A stretch of 64,000 nt of DNA from Branchiostoma lanceolatum (taxonomy: Eukaryota > Chordata > Leptocardii > Amphioxiformes > Branchiostomatidae): the NCBI RefSeq assembly GCF_035083965.1, contig NC_089727.1, positions 14,398,769 through 14,462,768 on the forward strand. Reading direction: 5' to 3'. The position numbers were made by a program, and so were the translations under genes. This document shows positions 47,701 through 62,500 of the stretch, in pieces. Position 1 is the stretch's first letter, and each line of letters starts with the position of its first letter. The notes beneath the pieces were generated by a model. That model ran no database searches, was not told the origin of the DNA, and saw only the letters and a program-made list of their open reading frames with translations.

Positions 47701-50700
47701 TTTACCCTGCAGAAGGACACATTAAAACACCACATCAAAACTGAGCAGATGCATCTTTATTTCATCAATTAAGAAGCCAGCTAGCATTTTGTGAACTTAA
47801 TGTATCTTGCCAGTTATGAAATACGTCAGGTTTCCTTTAAATTATATGGATTGGGAAGAGAGGCACAGATCCCAAATAGTATACCCTTGGAAGCAGATAT
47901 ACTTAGTAATACAAGGATGCTTCTTTAGATTAAATGAGATGGACTTAGATGAATTGATGAAAATGTTCACGTCAATGCCTATTACAATCCAGTTTTGTGC
48001 ATCTTATACTTATTGTACAAATCTGTTGTGTTACACATAAAGGCAGTTAACTGGTTAATATGTGAAACAAAGAAACCAAAAGATGTAGCTAGAAGAGCAA
48101 GTTTGGTAAATACATGTAGGTGAGGACTTCTGTATTCAGAAGCAAATATTGTCCCTTCCATTGTCATTTACTTCCTCATCACTAGCGTTACAAATATTGA
48201 CTTTGGCCAGTTTGCAAAAGGCAGCAAGGTGTCAACAGCACGATAAGGTTGCTATTGAACCAGTCAGGTTACAACAGGGCAATCATGCCTGTAGGCTACA
48301 AGTACTGTTTGACTAGTTCAAACCTGTTTGTCACACCCAAAGGAACAACTACCCGAATTCGAAGCAGGTATCCTCTACGTATACCAGCCAAAACAGCCAC
48401 CAGGAAAGGGAAGGCCTGAGACAGCCTGTCCAGTTGGAAAGGAAAATCTGGAATTTCATAAAAAGGTGATTTTTCCCCCCATTTATACATGTTTAAGGGA
48501 TTCATTTTGTAGGTAGCTTATTCAAATTCTTTAAAATTTCACTTCCTTATAGAGAAGGTGCAACTTAACAGAATATATCTCTGTCAGTCTTTGCAACCGG
48601 ACAGTATAACATATGACATATAACGTATGACCACATGACATAATCTGTCTTTGTCTATTATGCCAGGCAGACCTGTCAATCATCTCACTAATAGGCTTAG
48701 AAATGCGGCACAGCAAAGGTATACAAATTTGATTACGAAATTGTCAGCTCTTAAACATTCAATTGCATGTACATTTACCTAAATATGCTTTTTTTGCTAC
48801 ACCAACTTGTATTTTAAGTGTAAGGTCATGAAATATAGACCCAACAATTCAGATTATACATGTGAGTAACAAATTATTCAGTTGACACATTTGAATACTT
48901 TTAATATCATATACAATTGTATGATTAGTATGTGCCTAATATTACATGCCTGTATACAAGCATCACTGGGCCATCAGATACTGAACAGCTCTTCCAGTAA
49001 CATATACTTCTAATCTTACTTTTTTATTAATTCATATGTATTGACATTGAAGGTGTGTCCTCAACAAAGTACAATCTGTACCTTACAGCTTCAAACAAAA
49101 TGAGGAAGATGAAGCAAGCCTTCCTCTTCTTCCACACCCTTGTTGCACTGCTGCAAAGTCATCTCACAGCAGCTTACCCACCTGGGTGCAGCAGTAGCTC
49201 TACAACTGCCAACTGTGACAACCAAGACCTCCAGTCCATCCCACAAGATTTTGATACATCAATACTGATTCTGTCCATGCGCAACAATGATCTGACTAAC
49301 ATCAGTCACACATCAGTATCAAGGTACCGCAGTCTACAAAATGTGTATCTTAGTGGAAACAAGATTTCCACAATAACTTGTGGGACATTTCTGAACTCAG
49401 GCTCAATTATAGAACTTGATATTCAAAACAATGAACTGGCTACATTGGGAGATGGGATGTTTGATGGTTTAGTTCAGGTTTCGCGCCTTTATCTGGATGA
49501 TAACAAAATAAGTACCATTGGCACAAACACCTTTGTTGGCCTGTCCCAACTAGATTACCTGTATCTAAGGCAAAATGGTTTAGAATCACTAGAGTCAGGC
49601 ATGTTTTCTAGTTTGAGTGATCTTGATTCCCTCTACCTGGACAACAACCAAATTCACAGTATTGGCCCAAATACGTTTCTTGGACTTTCCCAGCTGGACT
49701 ACCTATATCTGCGAAACAATGAGGTTGAATCCCTGTCACAAAATATGTTTTCAAGTAGTCTGAGCAGCCTAGACAGGTTATATTTGGAGTATAATAGCAT
49801 CAGAGCCATTGCATCAAACACCTTTAATTACCTTACAAATCTAGATTACTTGTACCTGAACAACAACAACATCACAAGCCTGTCCAGCAGTATGTTCAAC
49901 AGGTTATCAAGCTTGGATTACCTTTACTTACAAAACAACCAGATAACCAGTATATCATCATACACATTTCAGTATGTTACAAATTTACGGCAACTTGACT
50001 TGTCTAACAACATGATTGGTAGCCTTTCATTCAACGCTTTCTCTGGCCTTACACGTTTGCAGTATCTCTATCTTCAGAATAACACAATTCCAAACTTAAA
50101 CTATTACATGTTCCAAGGAATGGGGTCTTCCTCAACTCCTAGCCAACTAAGAACACTTAACCTTGCTGACAATCGAGTCAGCAGTATATCATCAAACACC
50201 TTTCAGTACATGAGGAACTTACAAACTTTAGACCTTCAAGGCAATAAGCTTGCAGGACTAACCACCAGTAACATGTTCAATGGTCTACAGCAGCTTCAAA
50301 CACTACAATTAAATGGAAACCATATCAGCTCAATTTCTGCTGGCATATTTAGTGACATGTCTCGCTTGGTTTCTCTATACCTGAATGACAATGACTTGCA
50401 GTCCTTTAGTTCCAATGTGTTTGTAGGACTTGGCCACACATACTTCAGAACTCTACACTTGTATGGCAACAACATTCAGTACCTTCCTTCAAATATCTTC
50501 AGCAGTTATGTTCAATATGTTGTAGAACTACGGCTGGATGACAATGAACTGACTACCCTTCCATCCACAATCTTTCAACAACTGTCTCGACTCCAGACCC
50601 TCCGACTCAACCAGAACCAGCTGACTTCCTTGACTTCTGGCATCTTCAGCCAGTTGTTCTCCTTGAGAAACCTCTATCTTAATGACAACCAACTCAGTGA

Positions 50701-53700
50701 CTTGCCAAGTAGCCAGTTTAGTGGACCGAATAACCTGCAATACCTGTATGTTCAGGACAACTACATTCAGACAGTGTCAACAAATGCATTCCTTGGTTTG
50801 GGCCAACTGACCACTTTAAACCTCCAAAACAACAATGTCACTACGCTACCAGCTAATGTCTTCAACGGCCTCACACGTTTGCAAGACCTAAATCTCAATA
50901 ACAACAAGTTGATAAGGTTGCTTTCAAATGCATTTCAGGGACTAGGCAACTTACGAACATTAACAATGCAGAACAGCAAGGTCCAGATACTTGCACCAAA
51001 TGCTTTTACTTCCCTCCAAAATTTGAGAACATTGCATCTTCACCAAAACAATATTGAGATTCTTGTCACAGATGTGTTCAGTGGATTAGGACAGCTTACA
51101 ACTCTGCAGCTTCAGAATAGCAAATTGCAGTTCATTGAGCCTGGAGCATTTAATGGTCTCCAAAGCCTGCAAACTTTACCCCTTTACTCAAACAGTTTGC
51201 AAAACATCACCATGGGTGCCTTCAATGGGCTTCCAGCTCTTAAAACCTTGGAGCTTCAAGACAATCAGATCAAGACAATACAGGCAGATTCCTTCACACA
51301 GAACGAAAACTTGCAGACACTGAATCTGGCACACAACACAGTTCAACTTCTGACTGGAGCACTTAATGGGCTAGGTGCATGTGACAGTTTAGATCTTAGC
51401 AACAATGGACTCAAACGATTGCCTGCAGATGCATTTTCAGACCAAATCAAGCAAAGCCTTGTTACTCTAGATCTAAGCTTCAATCAGCTTTCAGAAATCC
51501 CTTCCCATATGATAGTCCAACATCTGTCAAACCTGCAAACTTTACACATTCATCAAAATACCTTGACTGCTGTTCCGGCTAATGCATTTGATGGTCTGGG
51601 AAATTTGATGACACTAGATTTGCAATACAACAAAATCAAATCAGTTAACCGCTTCAGCTTTACTGGGCTCCATAATTTGCAATCACTAAATTTGGGACAT
51701 AATCAGCTTGAACATCTGCCAGAAGCTGTCTTCAACAATTTGCCAAACCTTCTGACCCTTAACCTAGAGTCAAACTCACTCAGACAGATATCAGATGGCA
51801 CATTCCAAGCACAGAGTCATCTGTTAACTCTAAACCTTGATTCAAATCAGATCAGTCTGATCCCTGTTGAAGCTTTAGCAGACTTGTCGAGCCTTAATTC
51901 CTTGGGTCTTCAAAATAACAACTTCAAGACGCTCAACATTGATGCCTTTCAATTACTCTCCACAATAACTAATGGAAACAACCTTAACCTACAGGGGAAT
52001 CCCTGGGTGTGTGACTGTCAGATGCTGAGAACTAGAATCAACATGACAGGGGCTCCCTTTGAGTCCACCATAATTTGTGGTGGTGATGTCAATCCAGCTG
52101 GTATTGCTGGACAGCCTTTAAGTAGTCTTGATCCACAGTCTCTTAGGTGTGAGGGCCCAGCTGTTTTGGCTTTTACTATTCTCAATATCAGTAGCACTAT
52201 TTCTACTGGAGATAATGTTACCATGTACTGTGAAACTTCTGGTTTTCCTATCCCAGATTTAGAGCTCCTTATGCCCAGTGGACAGAGTATCAAGCCAAGT
52301 GATTGTGCCAATGGTACCAATGTCTGTATGTTGAGCAATGGTACTGTTTTGATTCCAAGCATAGAAAAAGAACAAGAAGGGGTATACATGTGCATTGCCT
52401 TGAATCCAGCAGGGTGCGCACACAGCAGAATGTCAATAACCTTGAATGTTCCGGAAGAAACAGAAACCAGCGCAAGCATCTCTGTTGCTGCCTTTGCTGG
52501 CAGCCTGTGTGGCTCTGTCCTTGGTACTGCAATCCTTTGCACAGTTGTGTTCCTTGCCTGTAATAAAAGGCAGAAATATGCTCCTCCAGCCCCAGATCAA
52601 AGTGTTGTATTCAGTAATGTAAGGGTAACTACTGAAGAGCCACAAGACAGTCTGAGATGTCCCAATCAGTCGTCCCTTCCTTGTACTATCACTTCTGGCC
52701 CTCCGCAAGATGATCGCTACACCCTTCCTCCAACCTCCACAGAGGTATATGAGGAGATCAGTGTACCTCATCATAAACAAAAGGAAAGAAGTACCGCACA
52801 AGCAAAAGGGCGGCCACCAAGAAAGGCACTAAAACCACCAAAAGTGCAGAAACAAGCTGTTCCTCAGCAGCCACCAACTTGTGCGATCACTTCTGGTGGA
52901 CCTATCCAAGATGATCGTTATACCTTTGCCCCAACCTCTACAGAGTTGTATGAGGATGTCGATGTCCCTCAATGTGAACAAAAGGAAATAAATACAGTAC
53001 AAGCAAGGAAGGGGCCAAGAAAGGCAATGAAACCACCAAAAGTACAGAAACAAGCTGCTCCTCAGCTTCCACCTGATCCCCCTCCTTGTTCTGAAAGTAC
53101 TGAAGAAACAGCTGTTTACATGAATGAACCAGAAGTGATATACATGAATGAACCAGGTGCCACTGCTATGGAGTATTATCAGCCACTGCAAAATCCTGGC
53201 CAATGATCTGCATCTATTCCAAAGCAAGTTGTGTAAATGGTGGCCACCTTCTTTTGCTTATTACATTTACTGTAAATGCATTTTAAGTTTTTGTGGCTTT
53301 TATTTTGCGGTAGAGAGAAAATGGACTGTTCGCTGTGGTTTAAGTTCGTGTTTGAAACAATAATAGCGCTACAGTCATAGGTGGGCAAAATGTTTTGTGG
53401 TGGATTTAAGTTCACGCTGAAGAGTTTACCACAAAAAACCGCAAACATAAAACCACCGCGAACATTTCTGCATTTACAGTATATGATATGTTACATATAA
53501 CAGTGGAGAGAAGAACTCAAACTTTCTGTTTTCATAGTTTCTTTACCTATACCATACTGGACACAGGCAGTTGTGTGTTATTACATTAGGTGTATTTCCT
53601 TAGGTTCCAATTACATGTACAATGTATTCAGATTCTATTTGCATAGTGACTGTGTCAGCAGGGCTATAATCCCTTTGTCATAGCCATTAGCTAGTTAGGA

Positions 53701-56700
53701 AACCACTGTTGTATGCCAGTATGACTGCACTTGTATGAAGGTATATTATATTTGGCAACATATGAGCCAATAATCACCTCTATAAGCAAAGCACCTGTAT
53801 GTTTCCATTAATGTTTGCTGGTATACATAGTGTATGCTATACATGTACATGTAGGAATGTTAAGACATTATAAATAGATATTTTCTACTTCTCTGTATAA
53901 AAGTATTTTTCACCATTGTAAATAAGGGCCAAGATGAAGCATTGTAAAGGCTTGCAGCTATGTGACACTCTACAATGTTATACTTATTTAGCAGATGATG
54001 TACTATGTGAGGATGCGAAGTACCATGTCTATATCACATACATGTATAATGTAATCAGAGACAGTGTTGTACCTATCAATCTCATTTAAGCTAATCATTC
54101 ATTTTGTGTAACCTTATGATGATTTTACATAAAGTCATTTTGGCATGTTTTATGGGTCATTTGAGGAATTTGGAAGATACTAGTATGCAGAAATGCTACT
54201 TGTAAACAATTTCAACTAATACCACCTGTATCTATCAGATTTATAATACAGCACAGATAAATGCAGTGCATATAAATGTGTGTAATATCATTATGAGTGA
54301 AATTTTTGGGAAGGCACATATACAAACCTGATATCACTTTAAAAACAACAAAACACAACAAGCAAACATCTCACCCCTCTCCTCTTCATGAACTCCTGCT
54401 TGACCAGGCTGGCAAACCCCGATGACTCATCTCTGTCTCCTCTGTCACTGTCATCATCATCATTGAAGTAGTCATCATTGTCTCTGGGGAATACAAGAGG
54501 GAGAACATCTCATAGTTATAGCCAATGTCATTTCATAGTGATCATTTGGGTGAAAGGTCAAATGAATTAATTAGATGCGGGATCTGTGACCTCCCGTGAT
54601 TAGTCAGTTCAGTTACTTCGTCACGTTCACAGCGATAGAGTGATCAACAGCTTTTCGAAAAATTCTCATTAAAGTTACCAAGCCCATTCAGACATTCCCT
54701 CATCATTGTGTGAGAGTGCAGATAATTCATAACACCAATAACTGCTGCTGCAGTTATGCTGGATTTTCATAGGAGGCGTACTTACACCCAATACTGTCAG
54801 TCAGAAGGCTAGACAATACACATACCAGTGCAATGCTGCTTCCTTGCAAAGTAAAGAAAACATTTTGAAATTTTGGCGACGCCTCAGGGGCGAGCCTAAT
54901 AGTATACTTTACGCCCGTTCTGTAAGAATTCCCAGAATTGTGCAGGCATGTCTGGAATGTGTTGAGTATTCCCTGGGGAATTTGTTTTGAAGTTACCTTT
55001 CCCCTGTCTCCCTGTGTTAATTTGGAAAGTAGCACATATGGTAAACAGTTTAATTTGGCAATTTAATCACAGTATTTGTTTGTCACGTATTTGTCTAAAG
55101 GCATATGTGTGAAGTAAAGGGATAGTTATGTCTGTTGATCTACTAGTATTTTAGCTATATCTTTCGCCAGGGCTTGTTGCAATGATCTGAACATTTTTAA
55201 AGAAGCCTTTTTTACAAGAGCGAATAATACGTTACATTCTGATAAGATACAACTGGAAATAGAAATATCAAAACTTTATGTTTTAACTAAGTTGTATTTT
55301 GTTTGAAATAAGAACAAACTGATCACAATAATCCTTTGAATTTTATTACATATGATTTCAAATATAGAATGACTCAGTTGCAAGCCGCTCATATGTCTTC
55401 AGGTTAGGGACTATTTAAATCGCCAACGTTGGAAAAGAAACAGACAATCACATTGTGTTTTTATCTCTTTTACTTTATTAACATGGTAAGAGAAAATAAG
55501 ATAGTTAATAAAGCAATGTTATGGAAGATACATTTCCATATTGTACATTAAAGTAAAATATTTGTACAAGTAGCAAGTCGTTTACTTGGCCATTCATGCC
55601 ACAGAAATTCTGGAACTATAGACTGAATGTCAAGCCTGACTAGATTGATCCCCACGATTGTTGGTTAGGTGATACACAGCATTTGAAAGCTGCTGTTACT
55701 GCCGTTCAAGTTCAACTCTTTCTGATGACTGTTGTCTTTATTGTCATGCAGAGCTGAAAGAAACAATGTCGGATTAGTAACACCTTGATACATGTTAACA
55801 GGCTCGATCACCTCCTTCCATGACAACCATAATCAACATGTAAACATGTATGGATGTCTATCAGTTTTATTTAGATGATTGAAATGTCATGCCCTATCAT
55901 ACAATGTACAATCTAATTGATTAAACCAACGCACCACCCATCCCTCTTCCCCAACTCCAAACCAAACATGGGTTTGGTCTGGTTTTCAAGTACCTGGTCA
56001 AAATAATTGGGCATTCCAAGTTCAGTTTTTAAACCAACCATCTCAATTCAGTATGAGTATAATGACTATGTAATATGTGGGCTTGCTATGATGCATATGG
56101 AAACTGAAACTTAACATGCAAGAACTTTAATTTGGAGGGGGTAGACAAGGCTTGTACAGGTGTTTTGTATCCCTCTCTATTCATCGTAATCGAAAAAAAA
56201 ACAAGGAAAGAAAGAAAAGGAAATGAATGTTACTAACCATGTTGTCCAGGCAAACTGTTTGAACAGCCTCCATGTAACTTGTCCTCCTGATTGGTCGCCC
56301 GGTTTGGCTGCTCCAGCCTTCCTCCATCCTCCTATCCTTATTATCTCGTAACTCCTGAAAAAGCAAGCTGATGAATAAATGTTAACTCACAACTTTGGTT
56401 GTACAGAAGTTTCGTACATGACATGCAACTATTTTTTGGAAGTCAGAACGTGTTAGGGATTAATATTCCTATGATGTTCGGTGGAAAATGGAAGATGACA
56501 TATATCTTATGCTTTCTATGGTTACGTTGTTCAACCCTACACTTGAAAGCATTTCAGATCCAAAAGCTAAACACGTCCGTAACTGGACATGTAGAAAATT
56601 CATTTTTCTTCTAGAAGTTTCTCATTATACATGGGCATGGTCCTCTCCACAAATAAAACAAAACTCCTGCAACTTTAACTTAAATCGATGCACATTAATG

Positions 56701-59448
56701 GGTAACTGAACTGTTCGGAAAATCTGTAACTCACCGGTGAGGGATATTTGTGTCGGCTGAGCTTAACAGGATATTTGTGACTTTGTAAGTTTCCAAGAAA
56801 CATTTCCATGTCGAAAAGATAAGGTACTTATCATCTCTCTTTCAAACTGTACTTATAAGTTTGCACAAATCGAAATCCGTAAAATCTAAACGAGCTCATT
56901 GTGAGATATATGGGGGAGAGCAGGGGTGCTACAATTCAAATCAGTTTTCCATCACGCAGTGTGAAGACATATAGAAGACTTGTCGTTTGTAACCACTATG
57001 TTGGACAATAGAATTAATGCAGACCACGAAATAACGTAGTGATCAAGCATAGAAACGGCAAGTTCTATGTGAATAAAAAAATATGCGCCGTACAACAGGT
57101 TTAGACCCAGAACTTCACAAACCTTCAGACCGCTATCTGAGTCTCTGACGGAAGGTGTGGGCGCCTTCCTGGCCTTTTCCTTTGCTCCGGACGGGTGGAG
57201 GTCGACGCAGCGTTTTGAACAATGATCAAACTTCTGATGGTCAAATTGTCATATGGCGTCCTAAAAGCGCGATTAATTAATCGACTGTCGTTTGCCCTGC
57301 CCTGGTTCCGCCTTACCGTGGTTGGTTGGTCGGTGGTTGGCTACGCCTTACTGTCGTTCACGCCCAGCTGTCGGTGGTTAGTTGCGCACTGCTGTCGTTC
57401 ACGCCCAGCTGTCGGTGATTGGTTCTAGAAAGTCACGCCCTGAGATCCGGAGGGACTGATACTAAAATTCCACCAGCTGGATGCCAGATGTCAACGTAAC
57501 ACAAAGACTTGATGTTATTTGTAAATCCTTTATTCACCCTCTCCTTGAATATGGTGACATTACATGGCATGGGTGTACTTTATGTGATTCCCAATGATTA
57601 GAACGAGTCCGAATATGTATACGAATACGAATGCGCTCTTGTACTTTCAGGGGCTGTATATGGGTCTTCGTATTCTTCGCTCCTTGCTGAACTAGGTCGG
57701 GAAAAACTTTCGGATCGTCGTCATGTTCACCCGCTGATCATGTTCTACAAAATTGTTCATAGCCATACTCGCCAGTAATACTGAAATTTTGGCTTGACCC
57801 AGTCATATTGTAGTTAGCAAACGTTCCAAAACTTAGTATTACTTGGTTTATATATTGATTGTTTATTGTATATATTGCTTGTTTGTATCGAACTACCCAA
57901 ATGCTGTATTCAGATGTGATGTTGGATATTAGCTACGTATACTTGCTAGAGTGGATCACCTCTGTATCCTGTGTATTCTTCAGCCGATTAATAAATGAAG
58001 AAAACACACACACACAAATACCGACCCTTCAGCTATAACCTTCGCCAGGGAGGGAAACACATGTTCCGCCTTTTAACTGAGGGTCTAACTGAGCGGGTCT
58101 TTAGTACATTTTCCTTAGGGGCATGTTGGCATTGACACGACAAACTAACTGGCCAGTGCAGGTACTGGAAGCAGTCTGGCATCTAGGCTGTATAGGAATG
58201 ATTGCTTTGTTCATCCCTCAACCTATTTTTGTTGTGTTTCTTTGCGTCCGGTATGCATCTGTGTTTCCACATATACTAGTACAGACGAAGCCACTTAATT
58301 GCACCTCGGATAAACGCACACTCCATTTAATTGCACCAAATCCCCAAATCCCAAACCGGTTCCCATTCACTGCATTGTTAGTGACTCCGCATATCTGCAC
58401 CACGCATTGTCACCAATGCCGGATAACTGCACCAAATTTTTTCAAAAATCCTCCACAAGTTGACTTAAAAATCGGCAAACGCTGTACAAACAAGAGTTCC
58501 GCGACCTCATATCTCCATGAACAAGTCTATTTATGCAAATGACTTACACATCTACATAATATATGCTTTATCATAAACACCTTTATCTTACTTAAACATG
58601 TTGCAATATTGACAGTCCTATAATTTTCAAATTTGATGAATTTAGGTGTTTTGCATTAATTATGCAAATCAGGAATTTATTTACATCATTTGTATCTGTT
58701 GATGCTCCATATCTCCATATCTCCATGAACAATTCTCCTTCAATATATGCTTAATCATAAGCACCTTTATCTTACTTACACATGTTGCAATATTGACAGT
58801 CCTACAATTTTCCAACTTGATGAATTCCAGTGTTTTTGCAATAATTATGCAAATCAGTAATTCATTTGCATAATTGGTATCTGTTGATGCTCCACTTTCC
58901 ATAAACTACATATGTTACATGTATTTGAGTCTTATAATGGAAAACACTGCAAATACAGATTTTCCTCATTAGCTATGCAAATTAAGTCCCAATTAGTATA
59001 ATTTACACTTCATTATGTACATCTTTGTCCAAACTACCTGCATACTAAATATCACGGATATCCGTCGTTCCTTTGTTCAGTTATTCTCCTTGGAAGGTTT
59101 TCACGATGACGCCCCTGCAGTTCCAGAGCAAGCTGCTATGGGGCCCAAACCTACACCACGTCTTCATTACGTCACAAGCTATCTGCCATCAAAAAATCAA
59201 GACCATAGCACGTCCAGGTCAAAAGTTACAAAAATGAAATTTCTGCTGCAGTACCAAGGTCACATACCAGGGGGCCCAAAATCGACCTTGAACTTAGGCT
59301 TCACAACACCCGCCCACATACCAAATATCAGCTAAATTCATCCAGAGGTTCTGGAGTTATGCTGTCTACAGTAGTGCGGAAACACAAACACAAACACACA
59401 CACACACACACAGACACACCCAAAACTATATCTCCATTTTTCATGGAG

Positions 59449-59511
<63 letters not shown>

Positions 59512-62500
59512 CGCCAAAAACAATATCTCCATTTTTCATGGAGATAATGAGCCGATACTTGCCGGTGTAAAGGCACAATACTGCCAATATGTTATGAGTA
59601 ACAAAAGAAGGCGGTCTCAATTGACAGTCACGTTGATAGGAATCGTATGGGAGGTCCCGGGTGGGTCACAGGGCGTGTAGGACGCACGCCTACCAAAGGC
59701 GGCATTACGCTGTACTCAATAAAGATTGGTCTCTACCTGTACACTGTCTTATTACTGTGAATGCATTCAAGTTCGCGGGGATTTGATTTCGCATTAAGGA
59801 TGACATGGGGTGTTGTCGGTGGTTCGAGGTTCGCGGCAGCGCTATAGTCACATACTGCTGTAATAATGAAAGACCGGCGTCTTTACGTCACATTCAGTCG
59901 GAAACCGTACAGCGAGTCAGCAAAACCTACAAACACGTAGGAAGACATAGCAGTCGCTTTTGGCGGTGCGGTGCTGACGTGATCATCTGTCACATTCTTT
60001 TATGGCAGAGCTGAATCCGCGTCGTATAAACTTCCCGCATTCACCAGAACGAGGTAAACGCGGGTTCGGCTCTGCTATAAGGAGAATGATCTGTCACTGA
60101 TCTAAGTCATCTAACCATATCTACCCAATGGATACGTTGTACAACTCACTACCATGGTGTCGACAGTCTAATTTGTCCAGACATGAGGGGGGGCACTGCT
60201 CTGGGCTCACCCGTAATCAGTAACCAAGTCTTAGGTTCAGTTCCTAGTTTCATGGCGGTACATGATTTACGTAAATCGACAACTGTACTCTACGTAATGT
60301 AACACAGAAACTGTTATCCCATGGCGATGTTTCAGAATGCCTCCCCTGTAACGTTACGTGTGTTGTAAATTAATGCGGTAGATCGCATGGAAAAATGAAA
60401 GAATGCAAAATCAAAACAGGTCAGTCGTAGTCATTTCTTTATTTTCAGCAAAGGGTCATGTTTTCGTTGTGCTAGAGTTTCTGACTAACAATACACCCCC
60501 CCCCCGCCCATGATGGTGCGGTCCAGCTGGGCATTTCGCATAATTGCACCAGCCGCATAGTTGCACCAAAAACGCTGACAAATGGGTGGTGCAGTTAAGC
60601 GGATTCTACTGTATATATTTTGGCCGGCATAACTCAAGACGTGCCAGAAGCTACGGATAAAGCACGTTGAAATCACTATCTCCATGAATAATGGAATGAT
60701 AGTTATTGGCCTGTCTGTTGGTTTGTGTTTCTATCATACACATAAGAAATATAGCTGCATAAAACCCCAAAAAATTGGGTCTTTAAGTGTTTGTTGAGAA
60801 GAAAACCGACCAAAGAAAACAACGTTAACATCGCTGTCGTCTGGCGACGTTGTTTTCCCGCCATTTTTTTGGGCCGCGATGGTGGCGGAACGATTCAACG
60901 CACAGATTTGTAACGCTCTAACATGTGATTGGTACCGTCTATGAAAAGGAAACTGTAAACAGAGATGGCGAGGATATTTCCCAATAAGTTGACGTAAGCC
61001 GTGTCGTTTTTTTCATAATGATTTTGTAAGTCGGGTCGCATGCAAGACGTACGTCGGGCCGCGCGCACAGTGCGTAGTAGCCTATTTCCCGTGAAAACAT
61101 GAGCTGGGATGCGCTGGACATAGCCCTTCTCACATGACGTGAGAAGTGCACACAGTCAAAATTTTCCGGTCAAAAGAAAGCTAGAATATAGCAGACTTCA
61201 AGCCTTATTTACATTTCCCTAACTTCATCACCAACTTCCGAAGAGAGCAAATTAACCAAAGCGTGCTAAGTTAGGCACACTATCTGGCGTAGCACTAAAT
61301 CAGAAGGTACATTCGTGAAAATGTCTCACAGCGTCTTCCGCCTGTAACGCGGAGCGTGAAGGGTCCATGAACAGTATGAATACATTTCTTGTCCATGTAT
61401 GTTCTTAAGATGAATGTGTTCAAAATACATTCATTAAAACATGACCATTCTCTGGCAACCAGTCCAGCATCATGGAAAAACAAAGTTTATAGTACTGATA
61501 AAAATCTACCACTCAATTATCACGACCATACCAAGTCCATGCCATGTCACAGGATGTTCGACAATCTAATCTATCATTTAAAGTGCACACGTATAGTATC
61601 AAACCACGCCACCAACATTTATCAATAGCAAACCTTACACCGTCGCCATGGCAATGCTTTTTCATTGCCAATCTTATTCTCCTTGGAGTCTATAATCATT
61701 GGCAGTCAGCAGGTCAAAAGCAGTGTTGATGTCTATATTTTGACAAGGCAAGGCTACTGTGTTCATATCATGATGACGCTGGATCAATATTGTGTATTGA
61801 TCCAAGAGAAGAAGAAAGGTTTACAGAAACGTCAGCAGGTGAGACTTACTGGTTGTGTAAAAAGAAATCTCCAATATCCTATGTTCTACCAACCCGATAA
61901 AATCATTTTCGGAAGAAAGGTTTACCTTTTAGCTCCACGCCGGCCTCCCCCATACAGATCCTCATCACCCCCTTCCTGAGAGATGAAGGTTGATCCGGAT
62001 CCCCCTCTCCTGTTGGCACTGACTGGGTTCAGCTGATGCTGCTCTAGCTCCTTATACACCTGTAGGGATGACAGAAATATTAATCAAGATATGTTTATGA
62101 AGGCTAGACATCCAGGTTAACAGTAAATGTCTGGAAGTAACCTCCGAATCTTATTTGAATATAAACAAGATACAAGACAAGTTTCCCAACAGAGGTAACC
62201 AGATCTTTGGATGCCCGTTAAAATTTTGTTATGGTTTCCTACCCAATTTTAGACACCCCCGTCCTCATATCCCACCTTCCTTTAATTCTTGAGAAATACT
62301 ATGAATTAAAGCTAAACAGACACTTCTATTTGTAATCTTCACTTGAAAGTTCATCTGTGTTGGTCGACATTCATTCATTCCTTGACACAGAATGGAGCTG
62401 ATCAGTCAAAAATTTGAGTAAGTCTACCTTTTGCACTGGCAATTTGCTGTTCAACTCTGATTCAGAAAGACACTTTTTTTATGTAAGGACGTCAATATAT

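Noticed and set aside
50528..53448. Several minus-strand ORFs under the LRR receptor
   Set aside because: Antisense shadows of a well-supported coding frame.
58123..58542. 139-codon ORF
   Set aside because: Overlaps the pogo-like element end; repeat-derived with gcaccaa motifs and no family resemblance.
59328..59576. Cys-Val-rich minus-strand ORFs
   Set aside because: Translations of the AC microsatellite.
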